In this document: positions 36,684 through 46,245 of the stretch, piece after piece
Numbering within the stretch: the first letter of the stretch is position 1
Layout of the letters: each line of letters opens with the position of its first letter
The notes under the pieces: model-generated
What the model saw: the letters and a program-made list of their open reading frames with translations, nothing else
Databases searched by the model: none
Told to the model about the DNA's origin: nothing
Translations under genes and position numbers: made by a program
Assembly: GCA_017539905.1 (NCBI GenBank)
Contig: JAFYBZ010000029.1
Location: forward strand, 1-48,314
Reading direction: 5' to 3'
DNA length: 48,314 nucleotides
Origin: Clostridia bacterium
GTDB taxonomy: Bacteria > Bacillota > Clostridia > TANB77 > UBA1234

Positions 36684-37286
36684 ATGTTCGCATATATTAA
36701 AGGAAAACTAGCTATAAAAAGCACTGACTATGTAGTAATTGATGTTGGAGGAGTAGGATATAAAATATTTGCACCAACATCTACAATAAATAAATTAGGC
36801 GAAATTGGTAGTGAAGCAATGGTACATACACATTATCATGTTAGAGAAGATAATATTTCTTTATATGGTTTTGCAACAGCAGAAGAGCTACGAATGTTTG
36901 AATTACTAATAGGTGTAAGTGGGGTAGGAGCAAAATCTGCAAATACAATTTTAGCAAATATTTCACCATCAAAATTTGCTCTTTCAGTAATAACAAATGA
37001 TGTTAAGGAACTTACAAAACTTCCTGGTATTGGAGCAAAATCTGCTCAAAGAATTATTTTAGAATTAAAAGATAAATTAAAAACAGAAGAATCAATTTCA
37101 GCAGGAGATGCGATTACAGAAACAATTCAAGTGGGTGGAGACAATTTATCTGAAGCAGTTGCTGCTTTACAAGTACTAGGATATCCTCAAAGAGAAGCTG
37201 CTAAAGCAGTTGCATCAGTAGATAGCACCGGTCTTTCGGTTGAAGATATTATTAAAAAAGCACTTATGTATTTTGCAAAACAATAA
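36684..37286 (+). CDS. ruvA: Holliday junction branch-migration protein RuvA
   Basis: The 200-residue product has the three RuvA parts: the OB domain (MFAYIKGKLAIKSTDYVVIDVGGVGY, YHVREDNISLYGF), two helix-hairpin-helix motifs (ELLIGVSGVGAKSANTILA and LTKLPGIGAKSAQRIILELKDK) and the C-terminal domain III that contacts RuvB. The start follows AAAGGAG. ruvB is not adjacent as is usual; rarA, another AAA+ recombination factor, follows 19 bases later. Confidence 0.97.
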   Translation: MFAYIKGKLAIKSTDYVVIDVGGVGYKIFAPTSTINKLGEIGSEAMVHTHYHVREDNISLYGFATAEELRMFELLIGVSGVGAKSANTILANISPSKFALSVITNDVKELTKLPGIGAKSAQRIILELKDKLKTEESISAGDAITETIQVGGDNLSEAVAALQVLGYPQREAAKAVASVDSTGLSVEDIIKKALMYFAKQ

Positions 37287-37305
37287 TTTTGTTATGAGGT
37301 TTGAA

Positions 37306-38562
37306 ATGGAAAATAATAAAACGCCACTAGCATATAGAATGGCGCCTGAAACATTAGATGAATATGTTGGACAAGAAGATATAATCGGTAAAGATAAAAT
37401 GCTTTATAGATTAATTAAAGCGGATAGATTATCTTCAATAATTCTTTGGGGTCCACCAGGTTGTGGTAAAACAAGTTTAGCAAGAGTAATAGCTAATACT
37501 ACTAAGAACAAATTTGAAAGATTAAACGCTGTTAATGCAGGTGTTGCAGATATTAAAAGAATTGTGGAAGACACTCAAAATGCTTTATTAAACCCATCTG
37601 GTAAAGTTGTTTTATTTATAGATGAGATCCATAGATTCAATAAATTGCAACAAGATGCACTTTTACCATATGTCGAAAATGGAACAGTTATTTTAATTGG
37701 AGCTACTACAGAGAATCCATACTTTAGTGTTAACAAGGCTTTGATTTCTCGTTCAACAGTTTTCAAATTAAAAGAATTAACAAATGAAGATGTATTTAAA
37801 GTCTTAAAAAATGCAATTACTGATACAAAAAAAGGTCTTGGAAACTTAGGACTAGTTGTTGATGATGAAGTTTTAAAGATGATAGCGGAACTTTCTGGTG
37901 GAGATGTTAGAGTTGCATTAAATGCAATTGAAATTGCGGCACTTACTACTGATATGAATTCAGATGGCGATGTTGTTATTACTAAAGAAATTGCTATTGA
38001 ATGTATACAAAAAAAGAAAGTTGAATTTGATAAATCTGGTGATTCACATTATGATAATATTTCTGCTTTTATCAAATCAATGCGTGGTGGAGATGCAGAT
38101 GCAGTTTTATTTTATTTAGCAAGAGCAATATATGCTGGAGAAGATCCAATGTTTTTAGCGCGAAGAATTTGTATATGTGCTGCTGAAGATGTTGGGATGG
38201 CAAATGCCAATGCTTTGGTTGTGGCTAACGCCGCACTTCAAGCAATACATCAAATTGGTATGCCTGAGGCAAGAATACTTCTTGCAGATGCTGCAACTTA
38301 TGTAGCTCGTTCTCCAAAGTCTAATGCTGCATATTTAGGAATTGATAAAGCGCTTCATGATGTTGGAAGTATGGATACAGGAACAATTCCAATGCACATA
38401 AGAAATGCACCAGTAGAGGATATGAAAGATGAAGGTTATTCAGTTGGATACAAATATCCGCATGATTTTCCAAATCATGAAGTAGAGCAACAATATTTAC
38501 CAGACAAAATGCTTGGTGTAAAATATTATGTGCCAGATGAAACAGAAGAAAAATTAAAATAG
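37306..38562 (+). CDS. rarA: replication-associated recombination protein A (AAA+ ATPase)
   Basis: The 418-residue product acts at stalled replication forks. It has MAPETLDEYVGQEDIIG, Walker A GPPGCGKT (49-56), Walker B DEIHRFNKLQQDALLPYVE (from 106), sensor motif GATTENPYF and C-terminal RarA/MgsA tetramerisation motifs (ISAFIKSMRGGDADAVLFYLAR, VGMANANALVVANAA). The ATG at 37306 is preceded by GAGGT; an in-frame ATG at 37294 lies in front of that site and is less likely. Confidence 0.95.
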   Translation: MENNKTPLAYRMAPETLDEYVGQEDIIGKDKMLYRLIKADRLSSIILWGPPGCGKTSLARVIANTTKNKFERLNAVNAGVADIKRIVEDTQNALLNPSGKVVLFIDEIHRFNKLQQDALLPYVENGTVILIGATTENPYFSVNKALISRSTVFKLKELTNEDVFKVLKNAITDTKKGLGNLGLVVDDEVLKMIAELSGGDVRVALNAIEIAALTTDMNSDGDVVITKEIAIECIQKKKVEFDKSGDSHYDNISAFIKSMRGGDADAVLFYLARAIYAGEDPMFLARRICICAAEDVGMANANALVVANAALQAIHQIGMPEARILLADAATYVARSPKSNAAYLGIDKALHDVGSMDTGTIPMHIRNAPVEDMKDEGYSVGYKYPHDFPNHEVEQQYLPDKMLGVKYYVPDETEEKLK

Positions 38563-38610
38563 TGCTTTATAAATAATGAAACTTAAATGTTCTGAAAGGA
38601 AGTGAGTGAT

Positions 38611-40626
38611 ATGAAAGGGTCAAATGAATATGCTATTAGCTATAAGCAATTAAAACATATACTTGAAAATAAACTATCTATATCATCAAGTGATCTTAGC
38701 ACATTAATAAATCAATTGGATCAAAAGCCTAAATTTAACGATTTTTTTAGTGGAAAACGTGCCATAAAAAAATTATTGATTAGTAGATTTGACGAAATTA
38801 TATTGTTAGTTAAACCGCAAGATAGAAAGACTATTATAAACATAGAAGGAATTAAGGACAAAGAAATAGAATCAAAAATATTGGGACTAGCATTAGATCT
38901 TTTAAAAAATGAACTTGATGAGAACAATAGAGTAAAAACGAATGAACGATTTATGGGCAGAATTTTTAAGCTTGCATATGATGATAAGCTTTCTAAAACT
39001 CATAATAAAGAGACAACTGAATTAAGAGACTACTTAGAAAATAACATTTCTGCATATATAAAAAAAGAAAGTGTTTTCATAGAGGACTCATTTTCATATT
39101 TGGAACATGTTGGTGAATTAAGTCATTTTTTAGAATTACTAAATAAAAATTTTGATGTATTTTTGGATTCTATCGAGAACTTTGGAGAATATGATATATC
39201 ATCAAGACTAGCGCATGATGAAAAAAAATTTTGTATCTTATTAACTGGCAATTTTTCACGTTTTTGCGCAAGAATGGAAAAAAGAGGAATTTTAGATTAT
39301 GTATTAAAAGATCAAATTCATCGAAATGAATATATTGATTTTAGAAAATGTTTTATAGAGTTTCCAAAGTTTAAAGAAGAAGTAATTCAAGAAGTTATAA
39401 ATAGAACAAATAAAGATGGCTTAAAGAATAATAAGAATTTTTTATGGATGTCAAATATGCTTTCACAATGTGATAGCCTAGATTTAGTTGCAGACACTAT
39501 GCAAGATTTCTTTGATTCGGAAGAAGAAATTTTTGATGTAGATCGAATATATAATTATATTGAAATTATTGGAAATATTAAAGACTCTACAAAGGCAATG
39601 AAATTGTTAAAAGAAAATAGCAGTAAACTTTTAAAAATATCTACAACACCTCTTAGAACTCTTAAAACAATTAAAGAATTAAATGAAAAACTATTAAATA
39701 ATAATCCAAATTTTTCAGAAGAAGAAAAGCTTGATATTGAAGAGTTAAATACAATTGTTGATGATAAAACCTTAGAAATTGCATGGGAAATAGCATTTAA
39801 TAGTAGATCGCCATATTCTTTAAAAAAGACAATTGAAGGAAGTAACTTTTCAAAAGAAAAAATTAAAGAACAATATCCAAATATAACTGATGATGAAATG
39901 ATAGATCGAGATGTTATTACATCTGTATTTGGAAAGAAAATGGCAGAAACTGCTAGAACTCTTATGAAAAATCACAATGAGGTAGAGGTATTAAGAAGAA
40001 TAATAGAAGAGCTAGTTAAAAATGAAGAAGTAAGACCAAGTGATATAGAAGTCCTTGGAAGCGGAGGATATTCTGTGGTTTATGGTGTAGGTGAAAAAGT
40101 ACTAAAAATTGGTCGAGTTCCACAAACGTATGATATTCCGAGAAATCATCGAAGATTAATTCAACCTTTAGTTAGAAGAACAGACATACTAGAAGATAGA
40201 TATGTCGAGATTACAGAAAGATGTGAACCACAATCAAAAGTTAAGTTTGATGATTTATATAAAGTGTATAAAGAATTAAGGGATGATGGATTAGTTTGGA
40301 CTGATGCGAAAACTGCAAATTTAGGAAAACTTAAGCGACCAAATAAAATATATTTTAGTGGTATTGGAATGATCATGGAAGATGGATCAAGAGAATGGGG
40401 AAGCGATTCATATGCTCATAGTGGTCAAGGATTGGGTCAAGATGAGAAACAAGAACATATGGATGAGCCCCTTGGTGAAGGTGAATATGTAGTAATAGAT
40501 TTAGATTTTGTATTTTCAGAAGAAGATCCTAACATTAATTGGCCAAAGAATTCGATTTCCAGAAGACTAGAAGAAAAATATCAAGAAGAAAAATCAGGAA
40601 AAGACCAAGAAATGGACGAAAAATAG
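38611..40626 (+). CDS. protein-kinase-like protein with large helical N-terminal domain
   Basis: The start is the ATG at 38611: AAAGGAAGTG sits 6-8 bases before it, whereas the GTG at 38602 overlaps that site. Residues 1-470 are helical and unrecognised. The C-terminal part carries kinase-like motifs in order: glycine loop GSGGYSVVYGV (483-493), lysine in EKVLKIG (K499), a hinge-like ITERCEP, a catalytic-loop match WTDAKTANLG with D565 and N570, and VVIDLDF with D630 in the metal-binding DFG position. The two lobes are compact (66 residues from Lys to the catalytic Asp), and a 50-residue insert precedes the DLD motif. No signal peptide or helix. A phosphotransferase activity is inferred; substrate unknown. 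Single gene with terminator. Confidence 0.6.
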   Translation: MKGSNEYAISYKQLKHILENKLSISSSDLSTLINQLDQKPKFNDFFSGKRAIKKLLISRFDEIILLVKPQDRKTIINIEGIKDKEIESKILGLALDLLKNELDENNRVKTNERFMGRIFKLAYDDKLSKTHNKETTELRDYLENNISAYIKKESVFIEDSFSYLEHVGELSHFLELLNKNFDVFLDSIENFGEYDISSRLAHDEKKFCILLTGNFSRFCARMEKRGILDYVLKDQIHRNEYIDFRKCFIEFPKFKEEVIQEVINRTNKDGLKNNKNFLWMSNMLSQCDSLDLVADTMQDFFDSEEEIFDVDRIYNYIEIIGNIKDSTKAMKLLKENSSKLLKISTTPLRTLKTIKELNEKLLNNNPNFSEEEKLDIEELNTIVDDKTLEIAWEIAFNSRSPYSLKKTIEGSNFSKEKIKEQYPNITDDEMIDRDVITSVFGKKMAETARTLMKNHNEVEVLRRIIEELVKNEEVRPSDIEVLGSGGYSVVYGVGEKVLKIGRVPQTYDIPRNHRRLIQPLVRRTDILEDRYVEITERCEPQSKVKFDDLYKVYKELRDDGLVWTDAKTANLGKLKRPNKIYFSGIGMIMEDGSREWGSDSYAHSGQGLGQDEKQEHMDEPLGEGEYVVIDLDFVFSEEDPNINWPKNSISRRLEEKYQEEKSGKDQEMDEK

Positions 40627-40638
40627 CAAAAAATAGCA

Positions 40639-40675
40639 AAAAACCACATAAAATAAGATGTTTTATGTGGTTTTT
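40639..40675 (+). terminator. terminator
   Basis: A 15-bp inverted repeat (40639-40653 with 40661-40675), AAAAACCACATAAAA and complement, ends in TTTTT. Confidence 0.9.
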
Positions 40676-40676
40676 G

Positions 40677-40705
40677 TTTACATAATTACAAATTTGTGAT
40701 ATAAT
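40677..40705 (+). promoter_or_regulatory. sigma-A type promoter
   Basis: TTTACA (40677-40682), a 17-bp spacer and TATAAT (40700-40705), directly after the terminator. Confidence 0.8.
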
Positions 40706-40789
40706 GCATCCCGATGTGACACTTTGCACATTTACAAGAAACATTTTGTTTTTTGTAGCATTTCGACCATTTTAGAAGGAGGCATCGTA

Positions 40790-41278
40790 GTGGGAGCATC
40801 TGGTACGCAGAAAAAGACTTATCGGAATGTTTTACTAAAGGGGTTTATTATTGAAGGTGAAAAGCATACTACAAGTTGGAGAAAGGCAAAATACTTGCTT
40901 GAGAGTGGAGTAAAGCTTTCTATGGCTGTCCGCATGCAAGGAAGTGGTTCATGGAAAACGTCTACTATTATCAACATGTTTAATAATAATGGCAGGAAAA
41001 CTATTGAAACTGAGGGTCATTATTATGAAATAGTTGGTAAAGCACATTCCAGGTGGATTAAAGAAGCTAAGATTGTAAATCCTGAAGGCAAAAAAGCCCT
41101 TTCTACAAAGAGTCGCGAAGACATTTTTCATATTAAGAGTCTTATTGAAAAAGGTTACAAGCTGAGAGCAGAAGTCACTTTCCGGGGCGGAGGAATGAAT
41201 TACACCTCTGAGATTAAAGAAATCTATCCTTATAGAAGGAAAATGATAACGGCTAATCAGTCTGTGTATCGCTGGTAA
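40790..41278 (+). CDS. small protein with two IF3-C-like modules, unknown function
   Basis: The start is the GTG at 40790, 6 bases after AAGGAGG; the longer frame upstream lacks a ribosome-binding site. The 162-residue product contains two similar segments: KAKYLLESGVKLSMAVRMQG (about residues 31-50) and HIKSLIEKGYKLRAEVTFRG (about 115-134), each followed by a glycine-rich turn. The pattern hydrophobic helix - E-x-G-x-K - strand - R-x-x-G resembles the C-terminal domain of translation initiation factor IF3 (FLEEGDKVKVTVRFRGREM). A ribosome or RNA contact is inferred. Arginine CGG codons occur twice. It has its own promoter and terminator, like the other orphan genes. Confidence 0.5.
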   Translation: MGASGTQKKTYRNVLLKGFIIEGEKHTTSWRKAKYLLESGVKLSMAVRMQGSGSWKTSTIINMFNNNGRKTIETEGHYYEIVGKAHSRWIKEAKIVNPEGKKALSTKSREDIFHIKSLIEKGYKLRAEVTFRGGGMNYTSEIKEIYPYRRKMITANQSVYRW

Positions 41279-41285
41279 CAAAAAT

Positions 41286-41320
41286 GCAAGATGAACCTAA
41301 AAGTTCATCTTGCGTTTTTT
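41286..41320. terminator. bidirectional terminator
   Basis: GCAAGATGAAC and GTTCATCTTGC form a perfect 11-bp stem with a 6-base loop, A-rich before and T-rich after, between convergent genes. Confidence 0.9.
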
Positions 41321-41323
41321 GTT

Positions 41324-43660
41324 TTATACAGGTCTTATGAAATGTCCATTAGTATAGTTTTCTCCTGAGAGTTTATTTCCTCTAATATGAGTATCAATTG
41401 CATTTTGAATTTCTTCAAATGTTTCATCTATAAAATCTAGTCTAATAACATCTATATTTAGTTCTTTTGTTTCAATGGAATTAGTTTTACTATTAAATAT
41501 TCTTGATTGGCAATCAATATTATCAGGAATTACTCTAAAGTTCATATTCATTCGATCTTTTAAATAATATCTATCTTTCTTAGTACATGGTTTTGAGCAA
41601 GCTTTATTCTTACAAAAACCACCAGCAACACTTCCAACTGGGCAATATTCTGATGTCATTACACAAATGTTGCCATAAGAAATTGTTTCTATTTCTATAT
41701 TTGATTTTATATTATTGATTTGGTTTTTAGTAAGCTCTGGTGACATTATAACTCTCTTAAAACCAATATTTTTCAATAGATTAACTGCATATGAATTAAA
41801 AGTGTTTAAAGTATAATTTGCGACTAAATCTTTATCAAGATTTTTTACATATTCTAATTGACCTATATTTGAAATAACAAAACCATCAACAAATTCTGAA
41901 ATTTTTTCAATATTATTTTTAATGAGTTTTTCATAGTTTGACTTTGTAATTGTAGGGAATAGAATATATTTCTTACCACTAAATTTTTTTATTAATTCTA
42001 AATTATTTAAAGCATCTTTAAATGAAAAATAATAATTGTCAATATTTTTTAATTTCAGATATTCTTCTTTTAAATAGTTGAAAAATACTGATACATGCTT
42101 TGGAGACTTATCGCTATTTTGATGAATAATTGCTGGCTCAATTGAAGATATTTTAGTTCGAGAGCTATAACGATTTAGTACATCTTTTTCATATTCTTCA
42201 AATGCATTTCTTCTTACTTCATTTATTTTTGAGATAGGTAAGAATATGTTATCATCCATATCAATTTCGAGTATATTGATTTCAAAAGGTGTGTTTCCAG
42301 TTTTCCTTAGTTGTTCTACTATTTTACTTTTTGGAGTAGAGGCATTAATTGCTTTTTCAGGAATAATATCTGACACATAATCAAAATCATTAATTGTAAG
42401 TGTAATAGGAGTATACTCTTTAATTGTTATTTTGCAATCTACTTTTTTATGCCTTACAAAACCTCTTGAATAACTTTCATGTGCTTTTTGATTTAATATT
42501 TTACTAGAAGTTCTATATACTTTGTCGCCAACATTAATTCTTCCATGAATTCTTCCGATTTTGTATCCATTTGAAGTTTTTTCTAAATTACTAATTATAC
42601 ATGATGGGCTATCATTTGAATTATTCCAAACTTCGATTCCATCGCCGACTATTAAATCTAAATCACCATTGTTAGAAACAGTTATAGTATTTTTATTGTC
42701 ATAGCTTATTATTTTTCCAACAAATAAGCCCCAATTTTTAGGCTTTTCATAACACATAGTATCTTTACCAATTTTTCCTTCTAAAAAGGCATGTGAAAAT
42801 CCACCACGATTAAATATTTGCATTAAGTCTTTTTTGTCATTGGATGATGGAATAGAAGTCAGGTTGTCAAGATATTTTCTATATATACTTACGACTGTTG
42901 AAACATATTCCGGAGATTTCATCCTTCCTTCAATTTTCAAACAACATACATTAGGTATATCTTTTAATATATCAATTGTTGACAAATCTTTTGGGCTTAA
43001 TAAATATCCTTTTCCACAAGAAGTAATAATTCCTTTTGAATCTTCTTTTATTAATTCATATGGAAGTCTACAAGGTTGTGCGCATTTTCCACGATTACCA
43101 CTACGGTCACCAATCATACTACTCATAAGGCATTCGCCGGAGTAGCAAATACATTGAGCACCATGTGCAAATATTTCTATTTCGGTATTTGTGTTATCAC
43201 AAATATATTTAATTTCTTCAATAGATAGTTCTCGTGCTAAAACTACTCTTGAAAATCCTATTTTCGTAAGCTCGTTTACACCCTCTAAATTATGAGTTGA
43301 AAGTTGAGTAGAAGCGTGAAGTGGTAAATCAGGAATGTATTTATGAAGTAAAGAAGCAAGCCCTAAATCCTGAACGATAACTGCATCGACACCTATGTTA
43401 TATATATCTTTTGCATAATCAAGAGCTTTTGTAATTTCATTATCATCTAATAAGGTATTTAATGTTAAATGAATTTTTACATCTCTTAAATGTGCATAAT
43501 CTACTATCTTCTTTAATTCATCTAAGTCAAAATTAGAAGCATTTGCTCTTGCATTAAATAGTTTGCCGCCTAAATAAACTGCATTTGCACCATTTTCAAC
43601 TGCAGCAATAAAAGCATCATAACTACCAGCAGGAGCTAAAAGCTCAACATTCTTATCCAT
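41324..43660 (-). CDS. rlhA: U32-family 23S rRNA hydroxylation protein
   Basis: This 778-residue protein has an N-terminal U32 domain (VELLAPAGSYDAFIAAVENG, ARELSIEEIKYI, then CICYSGECLMSSMIGDRSGN-GKCAQPC with four clustered cysteines, and LKIEGRMKSPEY), followed by the C-terminal extension of RlhA (DUF3656). RlhA hydroxylates C2501 of 23S rRNA and needs an iron-sulfur cluster. A second cysteine-rich patch near the C-terminus (SEYCPVGSVAGGFCKNKACSKPC) suggests another metal site, as in long clostridial U32 proteins. The start follows TAGGAGG on the minus strand. A smaller U32 protein, TrhP, is also in this window. Confidence 0.85.
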   Translation of the reverse strand: MDKNVELLAPAGSYDAFIAAVENGANAVYLGGKLFNARANASNFDLDELKKIVDYAHLRDVKIHLTLNTLLDDNEITKALDYAKDIYNIGVDAVIVQDLGLASLLHKYIPDLPLHASTQLSTHNLEGVNELTKIGFSRVVLARELSIEEIKYICDNTNTEIEIFAHGAQCICYSGECLMSSMIGDRSGNRGKCAQPCRLPYELIKEDSKGIITSCGKGYLLSPKDLSTIDILKDIPNVCCLKIEGRMKSPEYVSTVVSIYRKYLDNLTSIPSSNDKKDLMQIFNRGGFSHAFLEGKIGKDTMCYEKPKNWGLFVGKIISYDNKNTITVSNNGDLDLIVGDGIEVWNNSNDSPSCIISNLEKTSNGYKIGRIHGRINVGDKVYRTSSKILNQKAHESYSRGFVRHKKVDCKITIKEYTPITLTINDFDYVSDIIPEKAINASTPKSKIVEQLRKTGNTPFEINILEIDMDDNIFLPISKINEVRRNAFEEYEKDVLNRYSSRTKISSIEPAIIHQNSDKSPKHVSVFFNYLKEEYLKLKNIDNYYFSFKDALNNLELIKKFSGKKYILFPTITKSNYEKLIKNNIEKISEFVDGFVISNIGQLEYVKNLDKDLVANYTLNTFNSYAVNLLKNIGFKRVIMSPELTKNQINNIKSNIEIETISYGNICVMTSEYCPVGSVAGGFCKNKACSKPCTKKDRYYLKDRMNMNFRVIPDNIDCQSRIFNSKTNSIETKELNIDVIRLDFIDETFEEIQNAIDTHIRGNKLSGENYTNGHFIRPV

Positions 43661-43783
43661 AAAATCCTCCTAAAAAGTTATTAATATAATATCACATTTA
43701 TTGCTTGAAGTCTACATAAAATATATCTTCGCGTTTGAACTTTATGATATGTTATAATATAATTATATAAAATGGAGGTTAAA

Positions 43784-44212
43784 ATGAAAAAGAATATTAT
43801 AATTGGAATTGTAATTGGAGTTCTAATAATTGCGCTATTTCTATTATTTTTTATGGAAGGAAATTCAAGACTTGTTATACAAGTTGGACAGAAAAATGGT
43901 GGATTTATAGATTCAACTAATCCGGATGTTTTGATGAGGATAGAATACAATGTATATTCCAATCATAAAGTACTAATAGAAAAAGAATATGGTGGAAATA
44001 ATGTCAAGAAAGAAAATTATAAAATTTCTAAGGAAAAGTATGACGAGTTAATCAATCTTATAGAACATAGAAATGAGAATGAAGGTTTAGGAAGAGCTTG
44101 GGATTATATGGGACCAAGATTAAGATGTTTTAATGAAAATGGAGAAGAGGAGTCTCTCAATATTTCGGAGGCTTATTATGATCAAATTAAAACAATATTA
44201 AAAAACAATTAA
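43784..44212 (+). CDS. membrane-anchored protein of unknown function
   Basis: The ATG at 43784 follows GGAGGTT; an ATG at 43772 lies in front of that site. The 142-residue product has one N-terminal hydrophobic helix (about residues 4-24) and a soluble domain with LVIQVGQKNGGFIDSTNPDV and EYGGNNVKKENYKISKEKYDEL. I recognise no family. A TATAAT box occurs at 43753-43758. It precedes nfo by 24 bases and may share its transcript. Confidence 0.65.
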   Translation: MKKNIIIGIVIGVLIIALFLLFFMEGNSRLVIQVGQKNGGFIDSTNPDVLMRIEYNVYSNHKVLIEKEYGGNNVKKENYKISKEKYDELINLIEHRNENEGLGRAWDYMGPRLRCFNENGEEESLNISEAYYDQIKTILKNN

Positions 44213-44236
44213 TTAAAAAATTAGAGAGGTAATTTT

Positions 44237-45079
44237 ATGTTAAATATTGGTTGTCATTTATCGGCTAGTAAAGGTTATGCAAATATGGCGAAGGAAACAA
44301 TACAAATCAATGGAAATACATTTCAGTTTTTTACAAGAAATCCTAGGGGAGGACAAGCAAAAGAGATAGATGAAAAAGATGTAGCTGAGTTTTTAAAAGT
44401 TGCAAAGGAGAATAATTTTGCAAAAATTTTAGCGCATGCTCCATATACTATAAATGTTTGCTCAGACAAACCTGAAACTAGAAGATTTGGAATTGATACG
44501 ATGAAAGATGATCTTCGTAGAATGGAATATACCCCAGGAAACATGTACAACTTTCATCCAGGAAGTCATGTTGGGCAAGGAGAGGAAATTGGTATTCAGC
44601 TAATTATAGAAGCACTAAATGAAATTTTGGAAGAATATCATGATTGCCATACAACCATTCTATTAGAAACGATGGCAGGCAAGGGTAGTGAAATAGGACG
44701 AAATTTTGAGCAGATTAAACAAATTATTGATGGTGTAAAATATAACGAAAAATTAGGAGTTTGCTTAGATACTTGTCATGTATATGATGCAGGTTATGAT
44801 ATTGTAAATGATTTAGATGGAGTTATTAATAAATTTGATAAAGTAATCGGATTAAATAGATTAAAAGCTATACACTTAAATGATAGTAAAAATCCATTTG
44901 AAAGTCATAAAGATAGGCATGAGAAAATAGGGCAGGGATCAATTGGACTAGAGGCATTGTCAAGAGTTACAAATCATCCAAAATTAAAACATTTGCCATT
45001 CTTTTTAGAAACACCACAAGATGATTTAGATGGATGGGCAGAAGAAATTAAAATGTTAAAGGAAAAATTTAATGGTTAA
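44237..45079 (+). CDS. nfo: endonuclease IV (AP endonuclease)
   Basis: The 280-residue TIM-barrel enzyme cuts DNA at abasic sites with a trinuclear zinc centre. Ligand motifs are visible in order: [55 protein letters not shown] and DRHEKIGQG, then FFLETPQDD. The start follows AGAGGT. It overlaps ung by 8 bases, pairing two consecutive base-excision repair steps. Confidence 0.97.
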   Translation: MLNIGCHLSASKGYANMAKETIQINGNTFQFFTRNPRGGQAKEIDEKDVAEFLKVAKENNFAKILAHAPYTINVCSDKPETRRFGIDTMKDDLRRMEYTPGNMYNFHPGSHVGQGEEIGIQLIIEALNEILEEYHDCHTTILLETMAGKGSEIGRNFEQIKQIIDGVKYNEKLGVCLDTCHVYDAGYDIVNDLDGVINKFDKVIGLNRLKAIHLNDSKNPFESHKDRHEKIGQGSIGLEALSRVTNHPKLKHLPFFLETPQDDLDGWAEEIKMLKEKFNG

Positions 45080-45746
45080 ATTTAATAATAGTTGGGATGA
45101 TATTTTAAAAGAAGAATTTGAAAAAGATTATTATAAAAATATTCGTGAATTCTTAAAATATGAGTATTCTCATTATAAAATTTATCCCAATATGAATAAT
45201 ATTTTTGATAGTTTAAAATATGCTTCTTATGAAAATATAAAAGTAGTAATAATTGGGCAAGATCCATATCATGAAGAGGGGCAAGCTCACGGACTTTCTT
45301 TTAGTGTACAACCTGGAATAGCAATTCCGCCTTCACTGCAAAACATTTATAAAGAACTTCATGATGATTTAGGATGCTATGTCCCAAATAATGGATATTT
45401 GGTTAAATGGGCAAAGCAAGGAGTACTGCTATTAAATAATGTATTAACAGTAAGAGCACATCAAGCTAATTCCCACAAAGATAAAGGCTGGGAAGAATTT
45501 ACTGATAGTATTATTAAGATCTTAAATAAAAGAGAAAAGCCAATTGTATTTATGTTTTGGGGAGCATGTGCAAAGACTAAAGAAGCACTTGTGACAAATC
45601 CTAATCATCTAATTTTAAAAGCCGTTCACCCAAGTCCACTTTCAGCATATAGGGGGTTCTTTGGTTGCAAACATTTTTCAAAAGCAAATGAATTTTTAAA
45701 GTCACATGGAGAAGAACCAATTGATTGGCAAATTGAAAATATATAG
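45072..45746 (+). CDS. ung: uracil-DNA glycosylase, family 1
   Basis: The 224-residue product removes uracil from DNA. Motifs: water-activating loop [63 protein letters not shown] and the DNA-intercalation loop [18 protein letters not shown]. It begins inside the end of nfo. A near-copy of its last 25 bases recurs at 46147-46171, part of a rearranged interval. Confidence 0.97.
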   Translation: MVKFNNSWDDILKEEFEKDYYKNIREFLKYEYSHYKIYPNMNNIFDSLKYASYENIKVVIIGQDPYHEEGQAHGLSFSVQPGIAIPPSLQNIYKELHDDLGCYVPNNGYLVKWAKQGVLLLNNVLTVRAHQANSHKDKGWEEFTDSIIKILNKREKPIVFMFWGACAKTKEALVTNPNHLILKAVHPSPLSAYRGFFGCKHFSKANEFLKSHGEEPIDWQIENI

Positions 45747-45755
45747 GAGGGAAAA

Positions 45756-46016
45756 ATGAATTATTCAAAAGATGTTTTTGAGGTTGTCTCATATAACGAT
45801 GCTTTATGGGGACGTGTGATTAAGTGTCTAATTGTGATAATGATTGCATTTTTCGTTTATGCAATAATAAATATTATTTGTATTTCGATATTTAAAAACA
45901 AAAACGATGATAATAAAAATAAGTATAAAAAAGGAATTAAAAATGGACTTATAGGTGGAATAATATTTGCTATTGTAATACTAGTGGCATATTTGCTTGC
46001 ACCTATGATTAATTAA
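45756..46016 (+). CDS. small two-helix membrane protein, copy 1
   Basis: This 86-residue protein has two hydrophobic helices (about 23-47 and 65-84) joined by a lysine/asparagine-rich loop FKNKNDDNKNKYKKGIKNGL. The ATG follows AGGAGG. It is related to the protein at 46246 in build and in the loop and second helix (KNK-D-K-KK--K-G--G---F-I-I-VA-L). Two hydrophobic helices with a basic loop recall VirB2-like pilins, but nothing around it supports conjugation, so I give no function. It sits between ung and a trmFO fragment. Confidence 0.6.
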   Translation: MNYSKDVFEVVSYNDALWGRVIKCLIVIMIAFFVYAIINIICISIFKNKNDDNKNKYKKGIKNGLIGGIIFAIVILVAYLLAPMIN

Positions 46017-46026
46017 AAGGAGCGTT

Positions 46027-46150
46027 ATGAAAGAATTCATTAATGTAATTGGCGGTGGCTTAGCTCGGTTGCGAAGCAGCTTATCAAATTGCCAAAAGAG
46101 GTATTAAAGTTAAATTATATGAAATGAAACCAATAAAATTTTCACCTTGA
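46027..46150 (+). pseudogene. 5' fragment of trmFO (duplicate)
   Basis: The ATG at 46027 follows AAAGGAGCG. After the same extra C as in the full gene (46066) it encodes GGGLA-GCEAAYQIAKRGIKV...KFSP and then stops at TGA 46148. The encoded residues from INV onward equal those of the full trmFO at 46563, yet about 15 codons differ synonymously. So it is the head of a diverged but functional-type allele, cut off at a junction with a copy of the ung 3' end. Confidence 0.8.
46063..46069 (+). other. +1 recoding site candidate in trmFO fragment (GCT CGG T)
   Basis: C46066 is extra. Without it GGT encodes the glycine of GGGLAGCEA. In zero frame a TAA at 46105 would end translation. Confidence 0.55.
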
Positions 46151-46171
46151 TTGGCAAATTGAAAACATATA
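46147..46171 (+). repeat. copy of the ung 3' end
   Basis: TTGATTGGCAAATTGAAAA followed by CATATAG matches the last codons of ung at 45721 with one synonymous change (DWQIENI stop). It marks the junction of a duplicated ung-to-trmFO interval. Confidence 0.8.
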
Positions 46172-46245
46172 GTAGTGGCAACTAATAGTCGCATAATGAA
46201 TGAAATTATACTATAATAATGAAAAATGATAGGAGATGATTAAAG

